Below, piece by piece: positions 23,214 through 31,982 of a DNA stretch of 40,464 bases (the stretch's first letter is position 1; each line of letters opens with the position of its first letter). The position numbers were made by a program, and so were the translations under genes. The stretch spans positions 1 through 40,464 of the forward strand of contig JAFSPR010000046.1 in the NCBI GenBank assembly GCA_017451395.1, in the 5' to 3' direction. The notes below the pieces were generated by a model. That model ran no database searches. It was not told the DNA's origin and was given only the letters and a program-made list of their open reading frames with translations. This stretch comes from Bacteroidales bacterium. GTDB lineage: Bacteria > Bacteroidota > Bacteroidia > Bacteroidales > UBA932.

Positions 23214-23957
23214 CTATTTCTCTTTCTCTACGTAGGGGTGAACCTCAAGGAGGTCTACGTCAAAGATAAGGGTGGAGTTGGGGCCGATGTTACGGGGACC
23301 ACGCTCACCGTAAGCGAGGTTTGCAGGGATCACGAGGGTGATCTTGCCGCCTTCACCGACGAGTTTCATGCCCTCGGTCCAGCCGCGGATGACGCGGTTG
23401 AGGGAGAACTCGATACCTTCGTTGGCGTCAAATTCCTTACCGTCAATGAGGGTGCCGCGATAGTTGACCTTCACGGTGTCACGGTCAGAGACAGCCTTTA
23501 CCTCGGAGCCGCTGTCCTGGATGAGGTAAACGATACCGGAAGCGGTGGAGTCTGCGCTGTTCTTGGCGTAGAAGTCCTTGCGGAAAGCGTCGCCTTTCTC
23601 CTTGTTCAGGGCGCCTTCGTAAGCGGAACGCTTGCGGAGGAACTCGTTGATGATCATATTCATATTTGAAGGATCAATCTTGAACTGCTTTACGAACACG
23701 GAGTCCATAGGCTCACCCTCCTTTGCGTTGAGGGCGTCTGCCATACCTTTACGTACCTGGGCCATATTGAGGTCACCGAAGCCGTTCTGGGTCATGACAA
23801 GACCGAAGTTAACACCGAGGAGGTAAGAAGTGGTGTCAATCTGGCCCTTGCCAGGGAGAAGGTCACGAACTTCCTTTGAGCCCTCCACCTTGGGAGAACC
23901 GCAGGCCATCAGCATAGCGGCTGCGCCGGCGATGGCAAGAATCTTAGAAATCTTCAT
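23214..23957 (-). CDS. FKBP-type peptidyl-prolyl isomerase lipoprotein
   Basis: This 247-residue lipoprotein (AMLMAC, Cys19) has an N-terminal helical domain of the Mip/FkpA type (about 35-130; SYLLGVNFG...VRKGMADAL). The C-terminal FKBP domain follows (about 155-240; VKVNYRGTLIDGKEFDAN, VIRGWTEGMKLVGEGGKITLVIPANLAYGERG, STLIFDVDLLEVHP). It catalyses prolyl cis-trans isomerisation and acts as a chaperone in the periplasm. A longer open frame runs upstream to 24155 but lacks a signal at its N-terminus and crosses the promoter at 24018-24025, so the start at 23957 is preferred. Confidence 0.93.
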   Translation of the reverse strand: MKISKILAIAGAAAMLMACGSPKVEGSKEVRDLLPGKGQIDTTSYLLGVNFGLVMTQNGFGDLNMAQVRKGMADALNAKEGEPMDSVFVKQFKIDPSNMNMIINEFLRKRSAYEGALNKEKGDAFRKDFYAKNSADSTASGIVYLIQDSGSEVKAVSDRDTVKVNYRGTLIDGKEFDANEGIEFSLNRVIRGWTEGMKLVGEGGKITLVIPANLAYGERGPRNIGPNSTLIFDVDLLEVHPYVEKEK

Positions 23958-24017
23958 CTTTATAAATTGTTTTAAGTTAATATTCAAACAATAAGAGCCC
24001 TTGAGGCGCTCAATCTG

Positions 24018-24025
24018 CAAATATA
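24018..24025 (-). promoter_or_regulatory. TAnnTTTG -7 box of the FKBP gene
   Basis: TATATTTG on the minus strand, about 60 bases upstream of the chosen ATG. It lies inside the longer open frame and so supports the shorter protein. Confidence 0.55.
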
Positions 24026-24148
24026 CAAAACTTTTGGAACAATTCATAGATAATTGCGACGAGCGGCAAAAATAGGCGCTGAACAGCATTTTTATTTGGT
24101 TTTTACATTTATTATGATTAATTTTATGCAACCACATTGATAAGGCAA

Positions 24149-26347
24149 ATGCCAATAGATCCCAATATTCTTCACTCCAAGCTGAAGACCTTCTTCGGCT
24201 GGGATGCCTTCAAGGGTGATCAACTGGACATTATCACTCATCTGATTGAAGGCGGGAACGCTTTTGTGCTTATGCCCACCGGCGGCGGCAAGTCCCTGTG
24301 CTACCAGATGCCCGCCCTGGTGATGGAGGGCACCGCCATAGTCATCTCCCCGCTCATAGCCCTGATGAAAAATCAGGTGGACGCCATCCGCGGCTTTGAA
24401 TCCTCGGAGGAAGGGATAGCGCATTTCCTCAATTCGTCCCTCAGCCGTGTAGAGATCGCCCAGGTGCAGGAAGACCTCCTGAGAGGCGTCACAAAACTCC
24501 TGTACGTTGCCCCCGAATCCCTTACCAAGGAAGAGAATATAGCCCTTCTCAAGAGCATCAAGATATCCTTCTATGCCGTGGATGAAGCCCACTGCATTTC
24601 CGAGTGGGGCCACGATTTCCGTCCGGAATACCGCAAGATCCGCTCTATCATTGACATAATCCAGCCCGCTCCGGTGATTGCCCTCACCGCAACGGCAACG
24701 CCAAAGGTCCAGTCCGATATCCTCAAGAACCTCCGCATCCAGGATGCAACCGTGTTCAAGAGTTCCTTCAATCGGCCCAATTTATATTATGAGGTAAGGG
24801 ACAAGGTGGAGCCGGAAAAGGACATAATCCGTTTCATCCGCCAGAATCCCGGCAAGAGCGGCATCATCTACTGCCTCAGCCGCAAAAAGGTGGAGGAACT
24901 GGCGCAACTCCTTGCCGTAAACGGCATCAGGGCCCTACCGTATCACGCCGGCCTGGATGCCAAGACAAGGGCCGATAACCAGGACAAGTTCCTGATGGAG
25001 GAGATAGACGTGATTGTTGCAACCATTGCCTTCGGGATGGGCATAGACAAGCAGAACGTCCGCTTTGTCATCCACTATGACATCCCCAAGAGCATAGAGG
25101 GCTATTACCAGGAAACCGGCCGCGCCGGACGTGACGGCCAGGAAGGCACCTGCATCACATACTACAGTTACAAGGACATCCAGAAACTGGAGAAGTTCAT
25201 GCAGGGAAAGCCCGTGGCGGAGCAGGAGATAGGAAAGCAGCTCCTCAAGGAAACCGTGGCCTACGCAGAGTCCAGCCAGTGCCGCCGTAAACTCCTCCTC
25301 AACTACTTTGGAGAGGATTATACCCAGGACAACTGCGGCGCCTGTGACAACTGCCTGCATCCCAAGGTGCGCTTTGACGGTCATGAGGAGATGTGCCTTG
25401 TCATTGAACTCATAGAGTCCCTCAAGGAGCATTTCAAACTGGAGCACCTTACCGGCATCCTTGCCGGGGAGGCCAGCGCAATGATAAAATCTTATCATCA
25501 CGACCAACTGCCGCTGTTCGGCGCCGGAAAGGACCGTGACCAGCGCTTCTGGGCGGCCGTAATCCACCAGGGTCTAATTCTTCACTTCCTTGAAAAAGAC
25601 ATTGAAAACTACGGTCTCATCTCAGTGACTGATGCCGGCCGTGAGTTCTATATGCATCCCAAGGAACTAATGCTGGTGGAGGACCGCACGTTCTCAGAAG
25701 GTGAGGACGATGACGAAGAAGACGCCGCAGCGGTACGCGGTGGCGGCGGCGGAGACCAGGTGCTTCTGGCTATGCTCAAGGACCTCCGCAAGGACGTTGC
25801 CCGCAAGATGAGGGTCCAACCCTGGGTGGTGTTCAGCGATCCTTCGCTGGAAGACATGACCATAGTGTATCCTCTCACCCTCAAGGAACTCTCGGAAAAG
25901 TGCCAGGGCGTAGGTGAAGGCAAGGCCCGCAAATTCGGCCAGCCGTTCATAGACCTCATCGGCAAATACGTTGAGGAGAATGAGATTGAGCGGCCGGACG
26001 ATTTTGTGGTCAAAAGCGTTGCCTCCAAGTCCGGCAACAAGGTGTATATCATCCAGTCCATAGACCGCAAACTGCCCCTGGAAGACATTGCAAGGGCCAA
26101 GGACCTTGATATGGATCAGCTTCTCACGGAAATGGAGGCCATCGTTAGCACCGGCACAAGGCTCAATCTTGGCTATTATATCTCAGAAAACCTTGATCCT
26201 GAGGTGGTTCAGGAACTCTACGACTGGTTCAAGAATGACGCTGCATCGGATTCTCTTGCCGATGCCCGCGCGGAATTATCGGCCGATTACGAGGACATCG
26301 AAATCAGGCTGCTCAGATTAAAATTCCTCTGCGAGGTCGCAAACTAA
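24149..26347 (+). CDS. recQ: RecQ-type ATP-dependent DNA helicase
   Basis: This is a 732-residue helicase. Domain order: superfamily 2 core with Walker A TGGGKSLCYQ and DEAH box (VDEAHCISEWGHDFR), and a helicase C domain with QETGRAGRDG. The RecQ zinc-binding region has Cys in QCRRKLLLNYFGE and CGACDNC. An RQC winged helix follows, then an acidic and glycine-rich linker (EGEDDDEEDAAAV and GGGGG), an HRDC domain (TLKELSEKCQGVGEGKARKFG) and a C-terminal helical segment. It unwinds DNA during recombination and repair. The ATG at 24149 with AAGG before it is preferred to an upstream TTG. It is divergent from FKBP and is followed after 8 bp by a repeat pair. Confidence 0.95.
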   Translation: MPIDPNILHSKLKTFFGWDAFKGDQLDIITHLIEGGNAFVLMPTGGGKSLCYQMPALVMEGTAIVISPLIALMKNQVDAIRGFESSEEGIAHFLNSSLSRVEIAQVQEDLLRGVTKLLYVAPESLTKEENIALLKSIKISFYAVDEAHCISEWGHDFRPEYRKIRSIIDIIQPAPVIALTATATPKVQSDILKNLRIQDATVFKSSFNRPNLYYEVRDKVEPEKDIIRFIRQNPGKSGIIYCLSRKKVEELAQLLAVNGIRALPYHAGLDAKTRADNQDKFLMEEIDVIVATIAFGMGIDKQNVRFVIHYDIPKSIEGYYQETGRAGRDGQEGTCITYYSYKDIQKLEKFMQGKPVAEQEIGKQLLKETVAYAESSQCRRKLLLNYFGEDYTQDNCGACDNCLHPKVRFDGHEEMCLVIELIESLKEHFKLEHLTGILAGEASAMIKSYHHDQLPLFGAGKDRDQRFWAAVIHQGLILHFLEKDIENYGLISVTDAGREFYMHPKELMLVEDRTFSEGEDDDEEDAAAVRGGGGGDQVLLAMLKDLRKDVARKMRVQPWVVFSDPSLEDMTIVYPLTLKELSEKCQGVGEGKARKFGQPFIDLIGKYVEENEIERPDDFVVKSVASKSGNKVYIIQSIDRKLPLEDIARAKDLDMDQLLTEMEAIVSTGTRLNLGYYISENLDPEVVQELYDWFKNDAASDSLADARAELSADYEDIEIRLLRLKFLCEVAN

Positions 26348-26355
26348 TGCCCGCC

Positions 26356-26455
26356 GGGGCAGCTCATTACCGGAAATATGGCGTTTTACGGTTACCAGCG
26401 GCCCAAAGGGCAGCCAGTTACCGGGAAAGGGGCGTTTTACGGTTACCAGCGGCCC
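26356..26455 (-). repeat. Two tandem ~50-bp REP-like units (copy B)
   Basis: Inverted relative to copy A at 22647-22747, the two units occupy 26405-26455 and 26356-26404. Each carries GGGCCGCTGGTAACCG, then TAAAACGCC, then CCGGTAA and GCTGCCC. The first unit matches copy A unit 1 at most positions. It starts 8 bases after the recQ stop. The rest of the gap to the next gene contains a promoter and a short palindrome. Confidence 0.85.
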
Positions 26456-26504
26456 AGCAACTGGAGTGGGCGGCTGTTTTGATCACACATTAAGCGGCAA
26501 ATAT

Positions 26505-26519
26505 ATGACAATGTGTCAT
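26505..26519 (+). promoter_or_regulatory. Short palindrome upstream of the small membrane protein gene
   Basis: ATGACA, then ATG, then TGTCAT is a perfect 6-bp inverted repeat located 26 bases upstream of the -7 box. It could be an operator. No regulator can be assigned from the sequence. Confidence 0.2.
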
Positions 26520-26545
26520 CGGCTCGGATTATCGCAGGATTTTTG

Positions 26546-26553
26546 TATCTTTG
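26546..26553 (+). promoter_or_regulatory. TAnnTTTG -7 box of the small membrane protein gene
   Basis: TATCTTTG lies 6 bases before the ATG at 26560, so the leader is almost absent. It overlaps a TTG codon that would otherwise extend the frame. Confidence 0.5.
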
Positions 26554-26559
26554 TGGGCT

Positions 26560-26859
26560 ATGATGAATATTGGATATAACAACAGGTGGTTAAGGCTTGC
26601 AAAGGACATAATCTTTGTGGCCCTTGCCGTCTGGATACTTACAAGGCACAGCATACTGGCATTCATTATTGGAGCGCTGGGCGCGTTCTGGTATGGGCGT
26701 GACGCCTATTTCCAGGCAAAGGCTCTGTGGCAGGAGAAGCATTACAAGGCTCCCGAGGCCCCTAAGGACGGCCCCACCACCCAGGCCCCTTCAGATGACG
26801 GCAAGGTAACCATCACCAACCTGTCAGATGCCAAAGAGGTGGATTTTGAGAAGGAATAG
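26560..26859 (+). CDS. Small membrane protein upstream of dnaG (possible DUF4834)
   Basis: The product has 99 residues, or 98 if the second ATG is used. It has one or two hydrophobic segments (about residues 12-42, IIFVALAVWILTRHSILAFIIGALGAFW), a charged middle and a soluble tail ending ITNLSDAKEVDFEKE. The start is set by the promoter box immediately upstream. It lies 3 bp before dnaG and is probably co-transcribed with it. The tail reminds me of DUF4834 proteins, but this is a weak recollection and no function is known. Confidence 0.65.
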   Translation: MMNIGYNNRWLRLAKDIIFVALAVWILTRHSILAFIIGALGAFWYGRDAYFQAKALWQEKHYKAPEAPKDGPTTQAPSDDGKVTITNLSDAKEVDFEKE

Positions 26860-26862
26860 AAC

Positions 26863-28812
26863 GTGATTCCAAAAGAGACAGTAGACCTCATCCTTGATAC
26901 CGCCCGGGTAGAGGAGGTTATAGGGGATTTCGTGACGCTCAAGCGCCGCGGGTCCAGTTATGTGGCCTGCTGTCCTTTCCACAATGAGAAAACCCCGTCT
27001 TTCCACGTAACCCCTTCAAAGGGCATCTACAAGTGCTTCGGCTGCGGAAAAGCCGGAAGTGCCGTGGGGTTCCTGATGGATTATGACCATCTCACATACC
27101 CTGAAGCCCTCCGTTACCTTGCAAAGAAATACAATATAGAGGTAAAGGAAGAGGAGGAGACCGCGGAGCAGATTGCAGCGCGCCAGCGCACGGAAAGTCT
27201 TATGGCGGTATCTGAATTTGCCCGTCAGTTCTTCTCCGACCAGTTAAAGACAGGTGAAGGCCGCGCTGTTGGTTACCGCTATTACCGTGAGCGTGGGATA
27301 GAGGACGCCACAATTGAAAAGTGGAGCCTTGGCTGGGCCCCTTCAGGGAAGGCTACCTTTGTGGAAGCAGCCCGCGCAGCCGGTTACAAGGACGAATTCC
27401 TTGTGGCGGCAGGCCTTGCCATCCAGCAGGAAGACGGCACCCTCATAGACAAGTTCCGTGAGAGGGTGATGTTCCCCATCCACTCCGTGAGCGGGCGCGT
27501 GATTGCCTACAGCGGCCGTACCCTCAAGAGTGACAACCCCGCAAAATACGTAAACTCACCGGAAACGGAGATTTACATAAAGAGCAAGAATCTCCTTGGA
27601 ATCTACCTTGCCAAAAGCGAGATAGCAAAGCAGGACTGCTGCATCCTCGTTGAAGGCAACGTGGATGTTGTGATGATGCACCAGATGGGCATTACCAACG
27701 TTGTGGCCTCCTGCGGCACATCCCTCACGGAGGAGCAGATCCGCCTCATAAAGCGCTTCACGGAGAACATCACCATAATGTACGACGGCGACAAAGCCGG
27801 CCTCCACGCCGCTCTCCGCGCTATAGGAATGATCCTCAAGGAAGGGATGAATCCAAAGGTTGTGTTCCTCCCTGACGGAGATGACCCTGATTCCTTCTCC
27901 CGGAAGCACACGCTGGAGGAGATACGGGAATTCATATCGGCCCACCAGCAGGACGGCATCGCCTTTAAGACGGACCTCCTCCTTGGAGAAGCCGGCGACG
28001 ACCCCCTCAAGAAAGCCAACCTCATCAACGAGATAGCGGATACCGTGGCCGATATCCCGGACGCCATCAAGCGCCAGGTGTACGTGGACACCGTTGCCCG
28101 CCGTTTTGGCATTGAGGCCGATATAATCCAGGACCGCGTGCGTAGAACCCGGGAGAATGCCAGGAAGGAGATGCCCGGCAGAAGAGGAGATTTCTCCGCA
28201 TCGCCTTCGGCTCCGGTCGAAATGACAGAGCCAGCGCAGGCAAGGACTCCGCAAAGGGCGGTGAACATCACAGAACCCTCCGAGCGCGAACTTTTGGGCT
28301 TCATCCTTCGGCACGGATGCTCCGAACTGAAGTTTGAAACGGACTCGGAGTTCTATAATCCTGACGGTTCCCAGACCGTGGCGGAATTCATAGACGCCGC
28401 CCTCACCGGAGATAGCGCCGCTTTCTCAAATCCCGCCTACCAGGCCGCCTACAACGCATATTTCGCCCTCTACGACGAAGGCCTGGACCAGGACGGCATA
28501 GTGCGTTCCCTCCTCAACGGTGAAGACCGCACCGTTGCCGGCGTGGCTGCAGACCTTGCCACGGAAAAGTATGAACTCACCGTCCATAACTTCTCCGACG
28601 CCCTCACCACAACGGATTCCTGGCTGGTAACCTATGTGCCCCGCGCCATACTTGCCTACCACGACAAACGCCTCCAGGCACAGCAGGCCGATATTAACCG
28701 CCGCCTGGCCAACGCCTCCCCGGAAGAGTCAACCCGGCTTCTGACGGAACTGAGCAGCGTAAACGCCCTCAAAAAGACCATCAACATAAAACTTGGAAGA
28801 ATAAAGAAATGA
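26863..28812 (+). CDS. dnaG: DNA primase
   Basis: This is a 649-residue primase starting at GTG with AAGGA 8 bases upstream. The N-terminal CHC2 zinc finger uses Cys37, His40, Cys58 and Cys61 ([13 protein letters not shown]...YKCFGC). The TOPRIM catalytic core contains [13 protein letters not shown], then CGTSLT and [10 protein letters not shown]-terminal helical domain binds DnaB helicase. It makes RNA primers at the replication fork. Between core and C-terminal domain, residues 442-455 are encoded by a short palindromic repeat (28187-28228). The gene overlaps metG by 4 bp (ATGA). Confidence 0.96.
   Translation: MIPKETVDLILDTARVEEVIGDFVTLKRRGSSYVACCPFHNEKTPSFHVTPSKGIYKCFGCGKAGSAVGFLMDYDHLTYPEALRYLAKKYNIEVKEEEETAEQIAARQRTESLMAVSEFARQFFSDQLKTGEGRAVGYRYYRERGIEDATIEKWSLGWAPSGKATFVEAARAAGYKDEFLVAAGLAIQQEDGTLIDKFRERVMFPIHSVSGRVIAYSGRTLKSDNPAKYVNSPETEIYIKSKNLLGIYLAKSEIAKQDCCILVEGNVDVVMMHQMGITNVVASCGTSLTEEQIRLIKRFTENITIMYDGDKAGLHAALRAIGMILKEGMNPKVVFLPDGDDPDSFSRKHTLEEIREFISAHQQDGIAFKTDLLLGEAGDDPLKKANLINEIADTVADIPDAIKRQVYVDTVARRFGIEADIIQDRVRRTRENARKEMPGRRGDFSASPSAPVEMTEPAQARTPQRAVNITEPSERELLGFILRHGCSELKFETDSEFYNPDGSQTVAEFIDAALTGDSAAFSNPAYQAAYNAYFALYDEGLDQDGIVRSLLNGEDRTVAGVAADLATEKYELTVHNFSDALTTTDSWLVTYVPRAILAYHDKRLQAQQADINRRLANASPEESTRLLTELSSVNALKKTINIKLGRIKK
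28187..28228 (+). repeat. In-frame palindromic repeat inside dnaG
   Basis: GAGATTTCTCC at the start is near-complementary to GGTCGAAAT towards the end, around a small GCCTTCGGC hairpin. The ending CGGTCGAAATGACAG has the look of a dispersed intergenic repeat common in Bacteroidales genomes (from memory). Here it is translated as part of a Ser/Pro-rich linker. Confidence 0.5.
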
Positions 28813-31091
28813 GCAGTTACAAAAGAACCCTGGTGACCTGCGCGCTCCCCTATGCCAACGGTCCCGTACATATCGGCCATCTTGCCGGTGCCTACATCCC
28901 CGGAGACATCTATGTACGTTATCTCCGAATGCGCGGGGAAGACGTGGTGTTTGTGTGCGGATCCGACGAGCACGGCGTGCCCATTACCATCAAGGCCAAG
29001 GACCAGGGCGTAACTCCCCAGGACATTGTGGACAAGTACCATCGTGTAATGAAGGACGCCTTCACGGGTCTCGGGATCAATTTTGACATCTATTCCCGCA
29101 CGTCATCGGAGGTTCACGCAAAGAACGCCTCCGAATTCTTCCGTAAACTCTATGACCAGGATGTTTTCATCACCCAGGAAAGTGAGCAACTCTACGATGA
29201 GCAGGCAAAGATGTTCCTCACGGACCGTCTCATAGAGGGCACCTGCCCCAAGTGCGGCAACCCCCACGCCTATGGAGACCAGTGTGAGAAATGCGGCTGC
29301 ACCCTCTCCCCGGAAGAACTTCTGGAGCCAAAATCCAGGCTCTCCGGCAGCGCTCCCGTGAAGAAGAAGACCAAGCACTGGTACCTTCCCCTTGACAAGT
29401 ACGAGCCCTGGCTCCGTGACTGGATCCTGGAGCAGCACAAGGAGTGGAAGACCAACGTTTACGGCCAGTGCAAGAGTTGGCTGGACGGCGGCCTGCAGCC
29501 CCGTGCCGTCACCCGTGACCTTGACTGGGGCGTTCCCGTTCCGGTAGATGGCGCAGAGGGTAAGGTGCTTTATGTGTGGTTCGACGCCCCCATCGGCTAT
29601 ATTTCCAACACCAAGGAACTCCTGCCTCAGAGTTGGGAGAAGTGGTGGAAGGACCCGCAGACGCGTCTGGTGCATTTTATCGGCAAGGATAACATTGTGT
29701 TCCACTGCATCGTATTCCCTTCAATGCTTAAGGCCGAGGGAACGTACATCCTTCCGGACAATGTCCCTTCCAACGAGTTCCTGAACCTTGAAGGTGACAA
29801 GATTTCCACCTCCCGCAACTGGGCCGTTTGGGTTAATGAATATGAGGAGCAGTTCCCGGGCTGCGAGGACGTGATGCGTTATGTCCTTACCGCAAATGCC
29901 CCCGAGACCAAGGACAACGACTTCACCTGGAAGGACTTCCAGGCCCGCAACAACTCTGAACTCCTTGCCGTCTTTGGAAACTTCGTGAACCGCGCCGTGG
30001 TGCTTACGCATAAGTACTTTGGCGGCGCCGTTCCTGAAAACAAAAAGCCGGAAGCAATTGATGCAGAGACGCTTGAGGCCCTTAAGCCCTGCCGTGAGGC
30101 GCTTGAAAAATACATTGAGACTTTCCACTTCAGGGAGGCCCTGAAGGAGGCTATGAATATGGCACGCATCGGCAACAAATATATCTCAGACATGGAGCCC
30201 TGGAAGGTTGCCAAGGAGGATATGGACCGCTGCGCCAGCATCCTTTACACCTGCCTTCAGATCTGTGCCGATCTAGCAATTGCCTTTGAGCCTTTCACTC
30301 CGTTCAGCGCCCAGAAACTGAGGGACATCCTGAAAGTTGGCGTAAACGCCGGTCACGACTACCGCGCCGGTGAAGGCACTCCTACCGTCAATTTCTATAA
30401 GGCCGATGAAGGCAAGGCTGTGCACACCGTGTCGGTCGGAGGCAGTAGTGTCCAAATCGCCTCCGCTTACGCTCCGGCCCCTCCCATCGCAAGCGATGGG
30501 CCCCTCCCTCTTACCCGGCCGTGGGTGGCCATGGATTTGGGCACCACTGCCTCCGACCTCGTGCTAAGCTGGGACATGCTGGGGAACGCTGAACTTCTTC
30601 CGGCCGGGCATCAGCTTGGAGAGGCGGTGCTGCTGTTCCGTAAGATTGAGGATGCAGAGATCGATGCCCAGATTGCAAGGCTGGAGGCCATCAAGAAGGC
30701 CCGTGAGGAGGCCGAGGCCGCAAAGGCCGCTGCAGAAGCCGCAAAGAAGATTGAGCCGCAGAAACCGGAGGTCACCTTCGAGCAGTTTGGAGCAATGGAT
30801 ATCCGAACGGCTACGGTTCTCGCCGCAGAGCGCGTTCCAAAGACGGATAAACTTCTCAAACTCACAATTGATACGGGCATTGACCAGCGCACCATTGTCT
30901 CCGGCATTGCAGAGTACTATTCTCCGGAAGATATGGTGGGTAAGCAGATCTGCATCCTTGCGAACCTTGCTCCCCGCGTTATCCGCGGCATAGAGTCAAA
31001 GGGTATGATCCTTATGGCAAAGCAGGGTGACGGCAAGATGCGCTTCATCACGCCCCAGAAAGCTGTAACCAACGGAGCCTCAATAGGTTAA
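28809..31091 (+). CDS. metG: Methionyl-tRNA synthetase
   Basis: This 760-residue class I synthetase has HIGH at residues 21-24 (in [15 protein letters not shown]) and the zinc knuckle region with CPKCG and CEKCG. A KMSKS-type motif KISTS lies near residue 331, followed by the helical anticodon-binding domain ([20 protein letters not shown] at its end). A Lys/Ala-rich linker and a C-terminal EMAP-II-like tRNA-binding domain ([20 protein letters not shown]...GDGKMRF) complete it. It charges initiator and elongator tRNA-Met. Residues 542-584 derive from a palindromic element inserted in frame (30434-30558), absent from homologues as I recall them. The stop lies inside a long terminator hairpin shared with miaA. 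Confidence 0.96.
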   Translation: MSSYKRTLVTCALPYANGPVHIGHLAGAYIPGDIYVRYLRMRGEDVVFVCGSDEHGVPITIKAKDQGVTPQDIVDKYHRVMKDAFTGLGINFDIYSRTSSEVHAKNASEFFRKLYDQDVFITQESEQLYDEQAKMFLTDRLIEGTCPKCGNPHAYGDQCEKCGCTLSPEELLEPKSRLSGSAPVKKKTKHWYLPLDKYEPWLRDWILEQHKEWKTNVYGQCKSWLDGGLQPRAVTRDLDWGVPVPVDGAEGKVLYVWFDAPIGYISNTKELLPQSWEKWWKDPQTRLVHFIGKDNIVFHCIVFPSMLKAEGTYILPDNVPSNEFLNLEGDKISTSRNWAVWVNEYEEQFPGCEDVMRYVLTANAPETKDNDFTWKDFQARNNSELLAVFGNFVNRAVVLTHKYFGGAVPENKKPEAIDAETLEALKPCREALEKYIETFHFREALKEAMNMARIGNKYISDMEPWKVAKEDMDRCASILYTCLQICADLAIAFEPFTPFSAQKLRDILKVGVNAGHDYRAGEGTPTVNFYKADEGKAVHTVSVGGSSVQIASAYAPAPPIASDGPLPLTRPWVAMDLGTTASDLVLSWDMLGNAELLPAGHQLGEAVLLFRKIEDAEIDAQIARLEAIKKAREEAEAAKAAAEAAKKIEPQKPEVTFEQFGAMDIRTATVLAAERVPKTDKLLKLTIDTGIDQRTIVSGIAEYYSPEDMVGKQICILANLAPRVIRGIESKGMILMAKQGDGKMRFITPQKAVTNGASIG
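30434..30558 (+). repeat. In-frame nested palindromic element inside metG
   Basis: The outer arms (30434-30458 and 30534-30558) are inverted copies matching at 23 of 25 positions. The 75-bp loop holds GGCCCCTCCC, then an inner hairpin (ATCGC-AA-GCGAT), then GGGCCCCTCCC and a TTACCC tail. The same core order recurs in the truA element. It is read through as coding sequence without a stop. Confidence 0.8.
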
Positions 31092-31135
31092 AGGTATAGC
31101 GGTGCACCTAAAAGTGCACCGCTATACCTTTAACC
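31086..31135. terminator. Shared bidirectional terminator of metG and miaA
   Basis: There is a perfect 22-bp inverted repeat (31086-31107 and 31114-31135) around a 6-base loop (CTAAAA). The stop codons of both convergent genes (metG TAA at 31089-31091, miaA TAG at 31124-31122) lie within the stem. There is no long T run on either side, but the A-rich/T-rich ends of the stem act partly as one. Confidence 0.75.
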
Positions 31136-31982
31136 AGTTGATAGAAAGATCTTTGCGCCACCAGGTGAGTTGGCGCTTGGCGTAGTGGCGGGTATTCACC
31201 TGGATGCGGCGAACGGCCTCTTCACGGTCTGTGACACCGTCAAAATAATCGAACATCTCCTTGTAGCCAACCGTCTGAAGGGCGGGAAGGTCACGGTACG
31301 GGAGCATACGGCGGGCCTCGGCCTCAAGGCCTCGGCGCATCATCTGGAGGACGCGTGCGTTAATGCGCTCATAAAGATCTTCCCGGGGCCTTTCAAGGCC
31401 GATTTTCACTATCTCGAAGTCCCTTTCCTTGAAGCCCCTGGTTTTGAAGGAGGAGAACGGCTGACCGGTGTACATGCTTACCTCCAGGGCTCTTATGACC
31501 CTCTGGCCGTTGGAAAGGTCCAGTTCCTCATAAGAGACGGGATCCAGTTCCTTTAACTGCGCTGCAAGGGACTCCACGCCATCCTCACGAAGGCATTCCA
31601 TAAGGTGCTGGCGCAGTTGGAGGGGTACCTCCGGGAAATCATCCAGGCCATAGCAGAATGCATCAATGTACATCATTGAGCCGCCGCACATCACAAGGGT
31701 TTCGTGGCCCTCATTGAACAGGCGGTTCACAAGGGCCAGGGCATCGGCCTCATAAATCCCGGCGGTGTAGTTGCGGGTGATGGGGATTGAGCGGGTGAAA
31801 TAGTGCTTCACGGTGGCCATGTCCCTTCTGGAAGGGGCCGCCGTGCCTATGCACAGTTCCTTATAGATTTGCCGGGAATCGCAGTTAATGACGGGAGAGC
31901 CTACTTCCAGGGCACGTTTTATAGCGTAGGCGCTTTTACCCACGCCGGTTGGCCCAAGTATTATCTCTACCCTTTTAGGCAC
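31122..31982 (-). CDS. miaA: tRNA dimethylallyltransferase
   Basis: The 286-residue protein has the P-loop GPTGVGKS near the N-terminus. NCDSRQIYKEL (family DSxQxY motif), a GGSMMYIDAF segment (the GGTGLY-like motif) and TVGYKEMFDYFDG with NTRHYAKRQLTWWR near the C-terminus complete the DMATase signature. It adds the isopentenyl group to A37 of tRNAs reading UNN codons. The start is GTG, sharing one base with the stop of the upstream gene (TAGTG), with a good GAGGAG Shine-Dalgarno. The end lies in the hairpin shared with metG. Confidence 0.95.
   Translation of the reverse strand: MPKRVEIILGPTGVGKSAYAIKRALEVGSPVINCDSRQIYKELCIGTAAPSRRDMATVKHYFTRSIPITRNYTAGIYEADALALVNRLFNEGHETLVMCGGSMMYIDAFCYGLDDFPEVPLQLRQHLMECLREDGVESLAAQLKELDPVSYEELDLSNGQRVIRALEVSMYTGQPFSSFKTRGFKERDFEIVKIGLERPREDLYERINARVLQMMRRGLEAEARRMLPYRDLPALQTVGYKEMFDYFDGVTDREEAVRRIQVNTRHYAKRQLTWWRKDLSINWLKV

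Noticed and set aside
23958-24155. N-terminal extension of the FKBP protein
   Set aside because: It would bury the lipoprotein signal 66 residues inside the protein, and the frame crosses the promoter box at 24018-24025.
26348-26559. Non-coding RNA gene downstream of recQ
   Set aside because: The stretch is explained by the repeat pair, a short palindrome and the promoter of the next gene. No independent promoter-terminator pair is visible.
30434-30558. Intron or intein within metG
   Set aside because: The insert is in frame, short, without splice-site or intein motifs, and is better explained as a palindromic repeat.
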